Part shown: in pieces, positions 34,664 to 42,908 of the stretch
Layout: each line of letters begins with the position of its first letter
Numbering within the stretch: the first letter of the stretch is position 1
Origin: JANMDU01 sp031375105
GTDB lineage: Bacteria > Pseudomonadota > Gammaproteobacteria > Burkholderiales > Burkholderiaceae_C
NCBI GenBank assembly: GCA_031375105.1
Contig: JANMHJ010000062.1
Span: 1 to 64,000, forward strand
Length of the DNA: 64,000 nucleotides
Direction: 5' to 3'
The notes under the pieces: model-generated
What the model was told of the DNA's origin: nothing
Seen by the model: the letters and a program-made list of their open reading frames with translations, nothing else
Database searches by the model: none
Translations under genes and position numbers: made by a program

Positions 34664-37231
34664 ATGAGTGAGTCCACCCCCAAGCCAAGCGACACAAAAG
34701 AAACCGTTGATAACAGCGTCAAAGCCAGCCCATCGACGGCAGCAGGCAGCGCAGAATACGGCTCAGACTCGATCCAGATCCTCGAAGGCTTGGAAGCAGT
34801 GCGCAAGCGCCCTGGCATGTACATCGGCGATACATCGGATGGCACGGGCTTGCATCACTTGGTGTTTGAGGTGGTGGACAACTCGATTGACGAAGCCCTG
34901 GCTGGCCATTGCGACGATATCGTCGTCACCATCCATACCGACAACTCGATTTCCGTGGTGGACAACGGCCGTGGCATTCCCACGGGTGTGAAGATGGATG
35001 ACAAGCATGAGCCCAAGCGCTCGGCTTCTGAGATCGCGCTCACAGAATTGCACGCCGGCGGCAAGTTCAACCAAAACAGCTACAAAGTCTCAGGCGGCTT
35101 GCATGGCGTGGGCGTGAGCTGCGTCAATGGCCTTTCCAAATGGCTGCGCCTCACTGTGCGCCGTGAAGGGCAGATGCATCAGTTGGAATTTGCGCAAGGT
35201 GCTGTGCAAAACCGCATCATTGAAAAGCGTGATGGCGTGGAAGTCTCTCCGATGCGCGTGGCTGGCCAAACGGAAAAGCGCGGCACCGAAGTGCATTTCT
35301 TGCCCGATACAGAAATCTTCACGCAAAACCACGAATTTCATTACGAGATTTTGGCCAAGCGCTTGCGCGAGCTGAGCTTCTTGAATAACGGCGTGCGCAT
35401 TCGTTTGCATGATGAGCGCAGCGGCAAGAGCGATGATTTCGCGGGTGCGGGCGGCGTCAAGGGCTTTGTGGAATACATCAACGGCGCGAAGAAAGTGCTG
35501 CACCCCACCACCTTCAGCGCGATGGGTGAGCGCCCCGCAGACAGCTATGGCGGCATCCCTGGCACGCACATTGGCGTCGAAGTGTCGATGCAGTGGAACG
35601 AGAGCTACAACGAAAACGTGCTCTGCTTCACCAACAACATCCCCCAGCGCGATGGTGGCACCCACCTCACCGGCCTGCGCTCCGCGATGACGCGCGTGAT
35701 CAGCAAATACATCGAGGCCAATGAGCTGGCAAAGAAAGCCAAGGTCGAGATCAGTGGCGATGATATGCGCGAGGGCCTATGCTGCGTGCTGAGTGTGAAA
35801 GTGCCAGAGCCAAAATTCTCGAGTCAGACCAAAGACAAACTGGTGAGTAGCGAAGTGCGCGCGCCAGTGGAAGACATCGTGGCGAAAGCACTCACTGAAT
35901 ACTTGGATGAAAAGCCCAATGATGCCAAGATCATCTGCGGCAAGATCATCGATGCCGCTCGCGCCCGCGATGCTGCTCGAAAGGCACGCGAGATGACGCG
36001 CCGCAAAGGCGCGCTCGATGGCTTTGGCTTGCCAGGCAAACTGGCCGACTGCCAAGAAAAAGACGCGAGCCTTTGTGAAATCTACATCGTCGAGGGAGAT
36101 TCTGCCGGCGGCTCGGCCAAGCAAGGCCGTGACCGTAAATTCCAAGCTATTCTGCCTTTGCGCGGCAAGATTCTCAACGTCGAAAAAGCGCGTTACGACA
36201 AGCTGCTCACCAGCAACGAGATCGTCACCCTCATCACCGCTTTAGGCACCGGCATCGGCGCGGTGGGCGGCAGTGATGACTTTAATGTGGAGAAGCTGCG
36301 CTATCACCGCATCATCATCATGACCGATGCCGACGTGGATGGCGCCCACATCCGCACCCTGCTGCTCACCTTCTTCTACCGTCAGATGCCTGAGTTGGTG
36401 GAGCGCGGCCACATTTATATTGCGCAGCCGCCGCTTTACAAGGTCAAGCACGGCAAGGCCGAGCAATACCTCAAAGATGGCAGCGATCTCGATGCCTATT
36501 TGCTGCGCGTGGCCATGGATGGCGCGAAGCTCGTGCCTGGCAAAGACAAAGCCATGATCCAAGGCGAAACGCTGATGGAAATTGCGCGCAAATACCAGCT
36601 CGCGCAAGCCGTGATTGCGCGCCTTTCCAATTGGATGGATGGCGAGGCCCTGCATGCCATCATGAATGGCGTGGCGCTCAATCTGGATACGATGCAAGAC
36701 GCAGAAAAATCAGCCATGGCCTTGCAGGGCGGCCTGCATGCCGCCAGCGTGGCCGCCGTGTTTGACGCGCGCACCGACAAGCATGTGCTCACCATCACGC
36801 GCCGCGTGCATGGCAACGACAAGCTCTCCACCATCACCGCAGATTTTGTGCACGGCGGCGATTACGCTGCGCTGGTAGACGCTGCGCTCACCTTCCAAGG
36901 CTTGGTGGAAGACGGCGCGCTTGTGCAGCGCGGCGAAGGCGAGAAACTCAAAGAGCAAAAGGTGGCCGACTTCCGCGAAGCCATGCAATGGCTCATCGGC
37001 GAGGCCGAGCGCACCACCAGCCGCCAGCGCTATAAAGGCTTGGGCGAGATGAACCCCGAGCAACTCTGGGAAACCACTATGGACCCGACTGTGCGCCGCC
37101 TGCTGCACGTGCGTATCGAAGACGCCATCGAAGCCGACCGCGTGTTCACCACCCTCATGGGCGACGAGGTCGAGCCCCGCAGACAGTTCATTGAAGACAA
37201 TGCGCTGAGGGCGATGAATATTGACGTGTAA
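34664..37231 (+). CDS. gyrB: DNA gyrase subunit B
   Basis: GyrB is the ATPase subunit of DNA gyrase, which adds negative supercoils. The 855 residues start with a short polar tail, then the GHKL ATPase domain (EGLEAVRKRPGMYIGDT, VVDNSIDEALAGHCDDI, HAGGKFN), the TOPRIM motif EGDSAGGSAKQGRDRKFQA at about 478-496 followed by LPLRGKILN, and the GyrB ending RRQFIEDNALRAMNIDV. The insertion in the C-terminal domain typical of Gram-negative GyrB is present. It ends 21 bases before the DUF4160 gene. Confidence 0.98.
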   Translation: MSESTPKPSDTKETVDNSVKASPSTAAGSAEYGSDSIQILEGLEAVRKRPGMYIGDTSDGTGLHHLVFEVVDNSIDEALAGHCDDIVVTIHTDNSISVVDNGRGIPTGVKMDDKHEPKRSASEIALTELHAGGKFNQNSYKVSGGLHGVGVSCVNGLSKWLRLTVRREGQMHQLEFAQGAVQNRIIEKRDGVEVSPMRVAGQTEKRGTEVHFLPDTEIFTQNHEFHYEILAKRLRELSFLNNGVRIRLHDERSGKSDDFAGAGGVKGFVEYINGAKKVLHPTTFSAMGERPADSYGGIPGTHIGVEVSMQWNESYNENVLCFTNNIPQRDGGTHLTGLRSAMTRVISKYIEANELAKKAKVEISGDDMREGLCCVLSVKVPEPKFSSQTKDKLVSSEVRAPVEDIVAKALTEYLDEKPNDAKIICGKIIDAARARDAARKAREMTRRKGALDGFGLPGKLADCQEKDASLCEIYIVEGDSAGGSAKQGRDRKFQAILPLRGKILNVEKARYDKLLTSNEIVTLITALGTGIGAVGGSDDFNVEKLRYHRIIIMTDADVDGAHIRTLLLTFFYRQMPELVERGHIYIAQPPLYKVKHGKAEQYLKDGSDLDAYLLRVAMDGAKLVPGKDKAMIQGETLMEIARKYQLAQAVIARLSNWMDGEALHAIMNGVALNLDTMQDAEKSAMALQGGLHAASVAAVFDARTDKHVLTITRRVHGNDKLSTITADFVHGGDYAALVDAALTFQGLVEDGALVQRGEGEKLKEQKVADFREAMQWLIGEAERTTSRQRYKGLGEMNPEQLWETTMDPTVRRLLHVRIEDAIEADRVFTTLMGDEVEPRRQFIEDNALRAMNIDV

Positions 37232-37252
37232 GGCAACCGCCGAAGAACAATC

Positions 37253-37519
37253 ATGCCTGTCATCTCCTACTTCTTCGGTATTTACATCCGCATGTATCAC
37301 GCGGATCACCCGCCTGCGCACTTCCATGTTGAATACCAAGGGCACGAAGCCTTTGTGAGCATCTTGACGGGTGAGGTGCAAAAAGGCCACTTACCGAGCA
37401 AGGCCGCCCGCATTGTGCGAGAGTGGGCGTTGGAGCACCAAGCCGAGCTGATGACAAATTGGCAGAGAGCAGTTAACCTTATGCCTTTGGAGCGCATCCC
37501 AGGAGCCGACAATGATTAA
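37253..37519 (+). CDS. DUF4160 domain protein
   Basis: The 88-residue protein matches DUF4160: MPVISYFFGIYIRMYHADHP, PAHFHVEYQGHEA, and a helical C-terminus. DUF4160 genes are found as pairs with DUF2442 and behave like small toxin-antitoxin-like or regulatory modules, but their function is not settled. The stop overlaps the next gene's start by eight bases, which indicates coupling. Confidence 0.85.
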   Translation: MPVISYFFGIYIRMYHADHPPAHFHVEYQGHEAFVSILTGEVQKGHLPSKAARIVREWALEHQAELMTNWQRAVNLMPLERIPGADND

Positions 37520-37781
37520 GATTATTCACGCACGTTGGATCAAAGATCAGCAGATTGCTTTGGCGTTTTCGGATGGTAGCGAAGGTGTGTATGACTTTGC
37601 GCCGTTGCTTGAGCTCAAGACACCGTTGACTCAGCCTTTGCAAGATACCACCGCTTTTCAAAAGTTCTTCTTAGAGCTGGGTGCGCTATGCTGGCCACAT
37701 GGGTTGGAATTTAGTGCTGACAAATTGCACGCAGATCTACATGCATCACACTTATTGCGCCATGCAGCAGAGGCTGCATGA
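37512..37781 (+). CDS. DUF2442 domain protein
   Basis: The 89-residue product has the DUF2442 pattern: ALAFSDGSEGVYDFAPLLE, then FFLELGALCWPHGLEFSADK and LHADL. The ATG is inside the end of the DUF4160 gene, with AGGAG seven bases ahead. Proteins of this family (NE0471-like fold) may bind DNA or partner proteins; no activity is known. The two genes form a clear two-gene module. Confidence 0.85.
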   Translation: MIKIIHARWIKDQQIALAFSDGSEGVYDFAPLLELKTPLTQPLQDTTAFQKFFLELGALCWPHGLEFSADKLHADLHASHLLRHAAEAA

Positions 37782-37926
37782 GTTCAATAAGGCTATTCAA
37801 GAAGTCGAAGACACCATTTAAATCTACAGTGTGCTGATCACTCTCGTGCGCACTGAGGTTGAGCGGCGTAGGCTGTTAATTGAAGATGAACTGCAAGCGT
37901 TCAATATCGACTTCCAACACAAAATC
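37762..37926 (+). pseudogene. Possible decayed small gene after DUF2442
   Basis: A frame opens at an ATG inside the DUF2442 end (QQRLHEFNKAIQEVEDTI), stops at 37819-37821, and continues open as IYSVLITLVRTEVERRRLLI then EDELQAFNIDFQ. The two halves read like one helical protein broken by a stop codon. No family recognised, and chance cannot be excluded. Confidence 0.25.
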
Positions 37927-39023
37927 TATCTAACAATATTTAGACGGGCTTTAGACTTCGCGGGTGACTTAGTTAGGTTTCCACTTACAGGTGTTAGAGC
38001 CAGTCCGAAGGATAAGTCATCGATATCTTGAGCAGATATATTCAGTTTTTCGGCAAGTCTGTAGCGGTTTACGCCCTCATCGCGTAAGACATTTAAAACC
38101 TTACTTAATATTTGCGACGTTTCGCGCGGAAGTGATTCTGGCTCCGTTGTTCTGTAGCCGCGCCTAGCTATTTGTATGTTTACTTCTCTGTAGTGCCATT
38201 CAGAAACGATGTTCAACTGATGCAGGCGATACGCAAGAGCGGCGACGGATACTCCCCAGATTTTCTTAAGCTGAATTAAATTTTCTACAGTTATAAGTGT
38301 TTTGGGTGCATAAGCCAAGATACTTGACCTGGGCATTAAGAATGCACTTGCAAAATTGTTTGCCTCCTTTTCTATTATCTGAGAGCCATCAACTTTTTGC
38401 TCACCGTGTTTGTGTAGTACGAGGTGTGCCAACTCATGTGCGCAGTCGAAGCGGCTCCTTTCGCTAGACTTCTGCGTGTTCAAAAAGACAAAAGGTAAAT
38501 TATCTTTCCACATTGAAAATGCATCCACCTCTTGAGCCGCTATTGCCAAAGAGAAGACTCTTGCGCCGCGCGATTCCAGTAAGTGAACTAGTTGTTTAAT
38601 AGGGAGCTCGCCTATTCCCCAGTGCCTTCTAAGCGAATCTGCGGCTGTTTCAGGGTCTCCTTCTCTGCTTAAATCTGGAAAATCAGGAGCAGGCAGGTTA
38701 AAGTTTTCCTCGATAGCATCATTTAGTAATAGTGCTAAACCGCCCGAGGTCAGCGCGATGTCCCTTTTTGCCGCAGTCATTTTTGTCATCGAACGAAAGC
38801 TGGCTATATCTGGCTCGATAATTGGAACACTCTCTTCAAAAAAGAAAGCCACAGGAAAGTTTAGGCACGACGCAATTTCATAAAGACGATCGTCCGGTGG
38901 TACATATTCACCGTTCTCATATCCAGAAATAGTTCTTTGCTCAACAGCAAGTTTCTTTGCTAGTTGAGACATGTTTAACCCGCGTCGCTTTCTAGCGAAC
39001 GTAAGACGAAGGCGATTAAACAT
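37926..39023 (-). CDS. XRE-ImmA/IrrE fusion: helix-turn-helix regulator with zinc peptidase domain
   Basis: The 365 residues start with an XRE-type helix-turn-helix (MSQLAKKLAVEQRTISGYEN, about 18-37) and then carry the ImmA/IrrE (DUF955) motif AHELAHLVLH with HELAH at 196-200. Such proteins cleave or sense repressors in mobile elements, stress systems and toxin-antitoxin pairs. It starts three bases after the upstream hypothetical gene, forming a two-gene operon. The DNA is clearly AT-richer than the surrounding genes, a sign of transfer. Confidence 0.88.
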   Translation of the reverse strand: MFNRLRLTFARKRRGLNMSQLAKKLAVEQRTISGYENGEYVPPDDRLYEIASCLNFPVAFFFEESVPIIEPDIASFRSMTKMTAAKRDIALTSGGLALLLNDAIEENFNLPAPDFPDLSREGDPETAADSLRRHWGIGELPIKQLVHLLESRGARVFSLAIAAQEVDAFSMWKDNLPFVFLNTQKSSERSRFDCAHELAHLVLHKHGEQKVDGSQIIEKEANNFASAFLMPRSSILAYAPKTLITVENLIQLKKIWGVSVAALAYRLHQLNIVSEWHYREVNIQIARRGYRTTEPESLPRETSQILSKVLNVLRDEGVNRYRLAEKLNISAQDIDDLSFGLALTPVSGNLTKSPAKSKARLNIVR

Positions 39024-39026
39024 AGC

Positions 39027-39677
39027 CTACACAGATTTTCTGCGAATATCTATTTCTATATCCGGCATCTGCGGCACTATTGGCGTAGCGAAAATATCAG
39101 TATTTGGATCAAGATCAATATCTGAAAGAATAATTCTTTCATTCCAAGCATTTACTTTACCAACGCAGCTAATGGGGAGAGATAGCTCAGATTTAACTTT
39201 ATTCCCAACACGAGCCATTAAGAGCATCCATGTAAATCTAGATTCGTTGCTTGACGAATCGAAATCTGAAGGAGTGTCCTCGTACTCTTGAAAAAGGCTC
39301 ATTTGTGACAGATTTACCGCGACAGCGGAGCGCGTGATCGGACCTTTCGGCGATTTTGTCATTGGAGTTGCAGCAGGATTTCCTGTATTCTCGTCGCCAG
39401 TAGCTAGCGCGATCGCGATATTTCCATCCGGGTGAATGACGAGCGAGTAATTTCCCTCGTCAGAGCGCGTCCATTTTTTCGGCAGTAAATGCTCCCTGAG
39501 TGTGCGTACTGCATTAGCCCAAGCAGAAATTCCGGCGTATATTGGCGGATGATTCGGAGTGCAATCCCTTCGCGCCAACACGCCGCTTCTCACGACATTC
39601 AAGAGGATGTCCTCTGTAAGCCCTAGAGATAGAAGCTTATTTTGCGTTGCATCGCGTTCGGTGTATTGAGCAGTCAT
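39027..39677 (-). CDS. Hypothetical partner of the XRE-ImmA/IrrE protein
   Basis: The 216-residue soluble protein has no domain I recognise. It opens with MTAQYTERDATQNKLLSLGL, contains SLVIHPDGNIAIALATGDEN and ends in an acidic stretch, LSDIDLDPNTDIFATPIVPQ. It overlaps the AT-rich composition of the downstream ImmA gene and is cotranscribed with it. It could be the substrate, effector or toxin of that regulator, but nothing in the sequence shows which. Confidence 0.7.
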   Translation of the reverse strand: MTAQYTERDATQNKLLSLGLTEDILLNVVRSGVLARRDCTPNHPPIYAGISAWANAVRTLREHLLPKKWTRSDEGNYSLVIHPDGNIAIALATGDENTGNPAATPMTKSPKGPITRSAVAVNLSQMSLFQEYEDTPSDFDSSSNESRFTWMLLMARVGNKVKSELSLPISCVGKVNAWNERIILSDIDLDPNTDIFATPIVPQMPDIEIDIRRKSV

Positions 39678-39982
39678 AAATACCTTTAATTTCCGATAAT
39701 TCTACCTCATAAGAGGGGGAAAAACAAGAAACTACTTTTTTTGGCGATAAGTTATGTAACTCATTCGTGAGTATTTGGCTTTGATTCAGCTGGTTGTTGC
39801 GGCATAGAGGGCGGGTTTGAGCCGTGCGTGAGTGTTGCGGAGCCTTCGGGTTGAGTGGCGATATTTATATGCAAATGTGTCCTTCGACGTCATACGGTCT
39901 GCCTAGCATGTTGCTAGCCCGCTTTGTAAAAGTCATCCCCGCACAGTAGACTCATCTCCCATCATCTTGATTTGGACACTCC
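39678..39982. other. Intergenic region between the AT-rich pair and a GST gene
   Basis: A 305-base gap with no convincing frame. The left part, beside the ImmA operon start, is AT-rich and likely holds its promoter and operator (GATAAGTTATGTAACTC). A short inverted repeat, CTAGCATGTTGCTAG, lies near 39903-39917. No tRNA or repeat family A copy is seen. Confidence 0.4.
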
Positions 39983-40666
39983 ATGAAGTTTTACTACCAT
40001 CCCTCGCCCAATCCCCTCAAAGTCGCGCTCTTACTGGAAGAGACGGGTTTGCCTTATGAGCTGGTGCCGGTGGATACGCGCAAAGGCGAGCAGCATAGCG
40101 CGGCGTTTAAGGCGATCAACCCGAATGCGAAGACGCCTGCCTTGGTGGATGGCGAGGCGACGGTGTTTGATAGCAATGCGATCTTGCTTTACTTGGCGGA
40201 GAAGACGGGCCAGTTTTTGCCCAGCAACACGCCGGCCGAGCGGGCGCAGATGTATTCATGGTTGATGTTTGTGGCCACGGGGATTGGCCCGTATTCCGGC
40301 CAGGCGGTGCACTTTAAGCACTTTGCGCCGGAGCCTAAGGAATACGCGGTGAACCGCTACGATTTTGAGGCGCAGCGCCATTGGCAAATCGTCAACGAGC
40401 AGTTGGCCAAGCATCGCTACATGCTGGGTGATGCTTATACGATTGTGGATATGGCGGTGTGGGGCTGGGCGCGTGCTGTGCCGTTTATTCTGGGCGCAGA
40501 GGCTTGGGCCAGCTTGCCGCATGTGAAGCGCTTGCTCGATGAGATCAACGCGCGCCCGGCGGCGCAGCGGGCAGAAGCTTTGAAGGCGCAGCACAGCTTT
40601 AAAGCTGAGATGGACGATGACGCGAGACAAGCGATGTTTCCGCAGAATGCGCGGCTGGCGAAGTAA
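39983..40666 (+). CDS. Glutathione S-transferase (YfcG/nu-class-like)
   Basis: The 227-residue protein has a thioredoxin-like N-domain (FYYHPSPNPLKVALLLEETG, NPNAKTPALVDG, DSNAILLYLAEKTGQFLP) and a C-terminal helical domain including YTIVDMAVWGWARAVPF. The NPNAKTPALV and FDSNAILLYLA stretches bind the glutathione peptide. The pattern fits the YfcG/YghU group with disulfide reductase activity, but the substrate is not known. A family A repeat follows 25 bases after the stop. Confidence 0.9.
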   Translation: MKFYYHPSPNPLKVALLLEETGLPYELVPVDTRKGEQHSAAFKAINPNAKTPALVDGEATVFDSNAILLYLAEKTGQFLPSNTPAERAQMYSWLMFVATGIGPYSGQAVHFKHFAPEPKEYAVNRYDFEAQRHWQIVNEQLAKHRYMLGDAYTIVDMAVWGWARAVPFILGAEAWASLPHVKRLLDEINARPAAQRAEALKAQHSFKAEMDDDARQAMFPQNARLAK

Positions 40667-40690
40667 GGGGCGGTGTGCTTCGGGGCGCAG

Positions 40691-40754
40691 ATTTTAAGCA
40701 AAATGGGCGTGTGGCCGGCATAGAATCAGCGCAGAGCGCTATTGAATTAATAGT
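40691..40754 (+). repeat. Dispersed repeat family A, copy 10 (intergenic)
   Basis: ATTTTAAGCAAAATGGGCGT, GGCCGGCATAGAATCAGCGC and AGAGCGCTATTGAATTAATA: a full-length, well-kept copy between GST and the MNT gene. Confidence 0.9.
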
Positions 40755-40816
40755 GATCTGATGGCTCGGTCATTGAAGATTTGGCATGTTGCCTTGCGCG
40801 GCGCTACACTTACGCT

Positions 40817-41125
40817 ATGCATTCCACCATTTCCCAGCAGCGCGATCAAATTGCACAAATTTGCAAACGCCTTGGCATTGCCAAGCTTGAGGTGTTTGGC
40901 TCGGCTGCGCGTGGGCTGGATTTTGATGTGGCTAAAAGTGATGCAGATTTTTTGGTGGAGTATCAGCCGGACACGGTGCGCGGGTTGGAGAGCTATGTAG
41001 GCTTGAAGCTGGCGCTGGAGGCGCTACTCAAGCGCCCAGTGGATTTGGTGGAGCCAGCGCGGCTGCGCAATCCGTATGTGCTGGCGGATATCAACCGCTC
41101 GCGTGAGGTGGTGTATGCCGCGTGA
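40817..41125 (+). CDS. MNT-domain nucleotidyltransferase (antitoxin MntA-like)
   Basis: The 102-residue minimal nucleotidyltransferase has GSAARGLDFDVAKSDADFLV, the catalytic pattern GS..ARG then DAD. In characterised MNT/HEPN pairs the MNT protein adds AMP groups to the HEPN toxin and blocks its RNase activity. The spacing between GS and DxD is 12 residues rather than the common 10. The stop overlaps the HEPN start by 11 bases, so both are translated from one message. Confidence 0.88.
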   Translation: MHSTISQQRDQIAQICKRLGIAKLEVFGSAARGLDFDVAKSDADFLVEYQPDTVRGLESYVGLKLALEALLKRPVDLVEPARLRNPYVLADINRSREVVYAA

Positions 41126-41465
41126 TCCGCGCGCTTGGCTTTGGGATGTGCAGCAGGCGGGCGAGGCGATAGGCCAGTTCATTGCTGACTTGGATGCCCA
41201 AGCTTATGCTCAATCGGAGCTGGTGCATTCGGCGGTAGAGCGCAAGTTTGCGATCATTGGCGAGGCGCTGAATCAGCTAGCCAAGCTTGCGCCTTCTGTG
41301 GCCGCAGAGATTTCAGATTTGCCGAAGATTGTGGCGTTTCGCAATCAGTTGATGCACAACTATGTGTCTGTGGATCACGAGACGGTGTGGGGCGTGGCAC
41401 ATGCGTCGCTGCCGAAGCTGATGGCTGACGTGAATGCTTTGCTGGCGAAACTGCCGGATGCTTAA
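41115..41465 (+). CDS. HEPN-domain (DUF86) putative RNase toxin
   Basis: This 116-residue HEPN protein has the catalytic RX4HXY motif in VAFRNQLMHNYVSV, needed for RNA cleavage in HepT-type toxins. The preceding helix (SAVERKFAIIGEALNQLAKL) is typical. It is the second gene of an MNT/HEPN pair in the canonical order. Two family A repeats and a hairpin terminator follow. Confidence 0.88.
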   Translation: MPRDPRAWLWDVQQAGEAIGQFIADLDAQAYAQSELVHSAVERKFAIIGEALNQLAKLAPSVAAEISDLPKIVAFRNQLMHNYVSVDHETVWGVAHASLPKLMADVNALLAKLPDA

Positions 41466-41474
41466 CTGCAACGG

Positions 41475-41540
41475 ATTTTTAAGCAAAATAGGCTGTTTGC
41501 CGGCATAGAACCTGCGCGAGACGCTACTGTTTTTGTAGTG
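41475..41540 (+). repeat. Dispersed repeat family A, copy 11 (intergenic)
   Basis: TTTTTAAGCAAAATAGGCTG, TTTGCCGGCATAGAACCTGC and GACGCTACTGTTTTTGTAG, a well-kept copy right after the HEPN gene. Confidence 0.9.
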
Positions 41541-41600
41541 TGATTGATTGCCAGCTTATGTCACCACTGGCGTTATAGACCATTGGCTTTGATACGCAGG

Positions 41601-41724
41601 AATCTCGCATTCAATGTCGCAAACAATCTCGCAAAAAGTCCGGTCAAGACCGTTGAAACTTGTTTGATATCAATGGCTTACGCGCACCTGCAATCTCGCA
41701 CAATATCTCGCAAAAAATCTTGCA
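41601..41724 (+). repeat. Two triplets of a 9-base direct repeat with 12-base period
   Basis: AATCTCGCA or a one- or two-base variant occurs at 41601, 41613, 41625 and again at 41692, 41704, 41716, so each block has three copies exactly 12 bases apart. The blocks are 67 bases apart. Read as protein, both give a four-residue repeat of the NLAx type, but in different frames, and no convincing gene spans them. It could be a protein-binding array or the wreck of a repeat-encoding gene. Confidence 0.6.
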
Positions 41725-41745
41725 ACAACACCTGTGTTGAGTATG

Positions 41746-41810
41746 TTTTAAGGTGAAAACTGCTGTTAGCCGGCATAGAATATGCGCAGAGTGCTATTAA
41801 ATTTGTAGTG
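41746..41810 (+). repeat. Dispersed repeat family A, copy 12 (intergenic)
   Basis: TTTTAAGGTGAAAACTGCTG, TTAGCCGGCATAGAATATGC and GCAGAGTGCTATTAAATTTG, upstream of the hydrolase gene. Confidence 0.9.
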
Positions 41811-41820
41811 TTCTGAATCA

Positions 41821-41860
41821 AACCCCGACTTTCGCGGGGTTGGCTTTTGGCTTGGTTTTC
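41821..41860 (+). terminator. Hairpin and T-rich tail before the alpha/beta hydrolase
   Basis: AACCCCG, loop ACTTTCG, CGGGGTT form a 7-bp stem, followed by GGCTTTTGGCTTGGTTTTC. It is a weak-to-moderate intrinsic terminator for upstream plus-strand transcripts from the HEPN side. Confidence 0.5.
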
Positions 41861-41892
41861 GCTAGGCTGCATGGTTTTTGCGAGGTGATTTG

Positions 41893-42894
41893 ATGCGCTT
41901 GAAGACTGGGCGGTGGTTTTGTGCGGTGGTGGTGTTGCTGCTTGTTGTGGGCGGCGGCTTGGCTTTGAGTTGGGAATCGGACCGCAGTGTGGAGTCGCTC
42001 AAGGGCCGGTGGGCGCCTGCGGGCTCGACTTCTCGCTTTGTGGATGTGCGGGGCATGCAGGTGCATGTGCGCGATGAAGGGCCGCGCACGCCAAATGGTG
42101 AGGGACTGGAGCCCGTGGTGCTGCTGCACGGCACGGGCGCGAGCTTGCACACTTGGGACGGCTGGGCGGCCGAGCTGGCTAAAACGCGGCGGGTGATTCG
42201 CTTTGACTTGCCGTGCTTTGGGCTGACGGGGCCTTATGCGGGAGCTTGGCTCTATGAAGATGGCGGGCGCTATTCGCAACTGAATTACGCGAAATTCGTG
42301 GTGGCAACTTTGGATGCGCTGGGGGTGACGCAGCCCGTGGTGCTGGGCGGCAATTCGCTGGGCGGCACGATTGCTTGGGAGACGGCAGACTATTTGCGCG
42401 CGACGCAGCCTGAGCGGGTGGCCAAGCTGATCTTGGTGGACTCTGCGGGCTATGACTTTAAGCCGATTGATATGCCCAAGACGTTTCAAGCGGCAGAGAT
42501 TGCGCTGCTTTCGCCAATCACGGAGAACACCTTGCCACGCTTTTTGATTGAGCGCGACGTGCGCAGCGTGTATGGCGACCCCAGCAAGGTGTCGCCCGGT
42601 TTGGTGGATTTGTATTACGAGCTCGCTTTGCGCGAAGGCAACCGCCGCGCACTGGGCCTGCGCATGCGCGAGCCGCGCGCGGTTGCACCCGAGCGCATTG
42701 CAAACATCACGCAGCCAACCCTGATCATCTGGGGCGGCCAAGACCGCTTGATTCCGCCATCGAATGCGCAGCTGTTTGCGAAAGACATCAAAGGCTCCAA
42801 ACTGGTGATGTTTGAATCCCTAGGCCATGTGCCGCAGGAAGAAGACCCGAAACACACGGTGGCGGCGGTGCAGGCGTTTTTGGCGGGGCAATGA
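41893..42894 (+). CDS. Alpha/beta hydrolase, membrane-anchored
   Basis: The 333-residue protein has an N-terminal membrane anchor (FCAVVVLLLVVGGGLAL) and an alpha/beta hydrolase domain: oxyanion HGTG in VVLLHGTGASLHTW, nucleophile elbow GGNSLGGT with the catalytic Ser, and LGHVPQEEDP with the catalytic His. Such enzymes cleave esters, epoxides or related bonds; the substrate is unknown. The ATG at 41893 has GAGGTGA ahead of it. It is convergent with the aldo/keto reductase gene, 14 bases away. Confidence 0.88.
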   Translation: MRLKTGRWFCAVVVLLLVVGGGLALSWESDRSVESLKGRWAPAGSTSRFVDVRGMQVHVRDEGPRTPNGEGLEPVVLLHGTGASLHTWDGWAAELAKTRRVIRFDLPCFGLTGPYAGAWLYEDGGRYSQLNYAKFVVATLDALGVTQPVVLGGNSLGGTIAWETADYLRATQPERVAKLILVDSAGYDFKPIDMPKTFQAAEIALLSPITENTLPRFLIERDVRSVYGDPSKVSPGLVDLYYELALREGNRRALGLRMREPRAVAPERIANITQPTLIIWGGQDRLIPPSNAQLFAKDIKGSKLVMFESLGHVPQEEDPKHTVAAVQAFLAGQ

Positions 42895-42908
42895 ATGCGG
42901 GGGCGCGC

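Noticed and set aside
35090..37390. Long minus-strand frames opposite gyrB
   Set aside because: His/Ala/Glu-rich antisense frames without motifs, fully covered by the conserved gyrB gene.
37253..37781. Classical RelBE or MazEF toxin-antitoxin
   Set aside because: The two proteins match DUF4160 and DUF2442 rather than these families; a toxin role is not shown.
39678..39982. A possible tRNA or integration site beside the AT-rich pair
   Set aside because: I looked for a T-arm and an acceptor end and saw neither, and no flanking direct repeats could be identified by eye.
41601..41724. Possible CRISPR array
   Set aside because: The repeats are 9 bases with 3-base gaps, far shorter than CRISPR repeats and spacers, and no cas genes are in the window.
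41544..41756. A 70-residue frame over the 9-base direct repeats
   Set aside because: The coding look comes from the 12-base period only, the two blocks fall in different frames, and no start signal or family is seen.
42615..42857. Small minus-strand frame within the alpha/beta hydrolase gene
   Set aside because: It lies antisense to conserved catalytic codons and has no start context or family.
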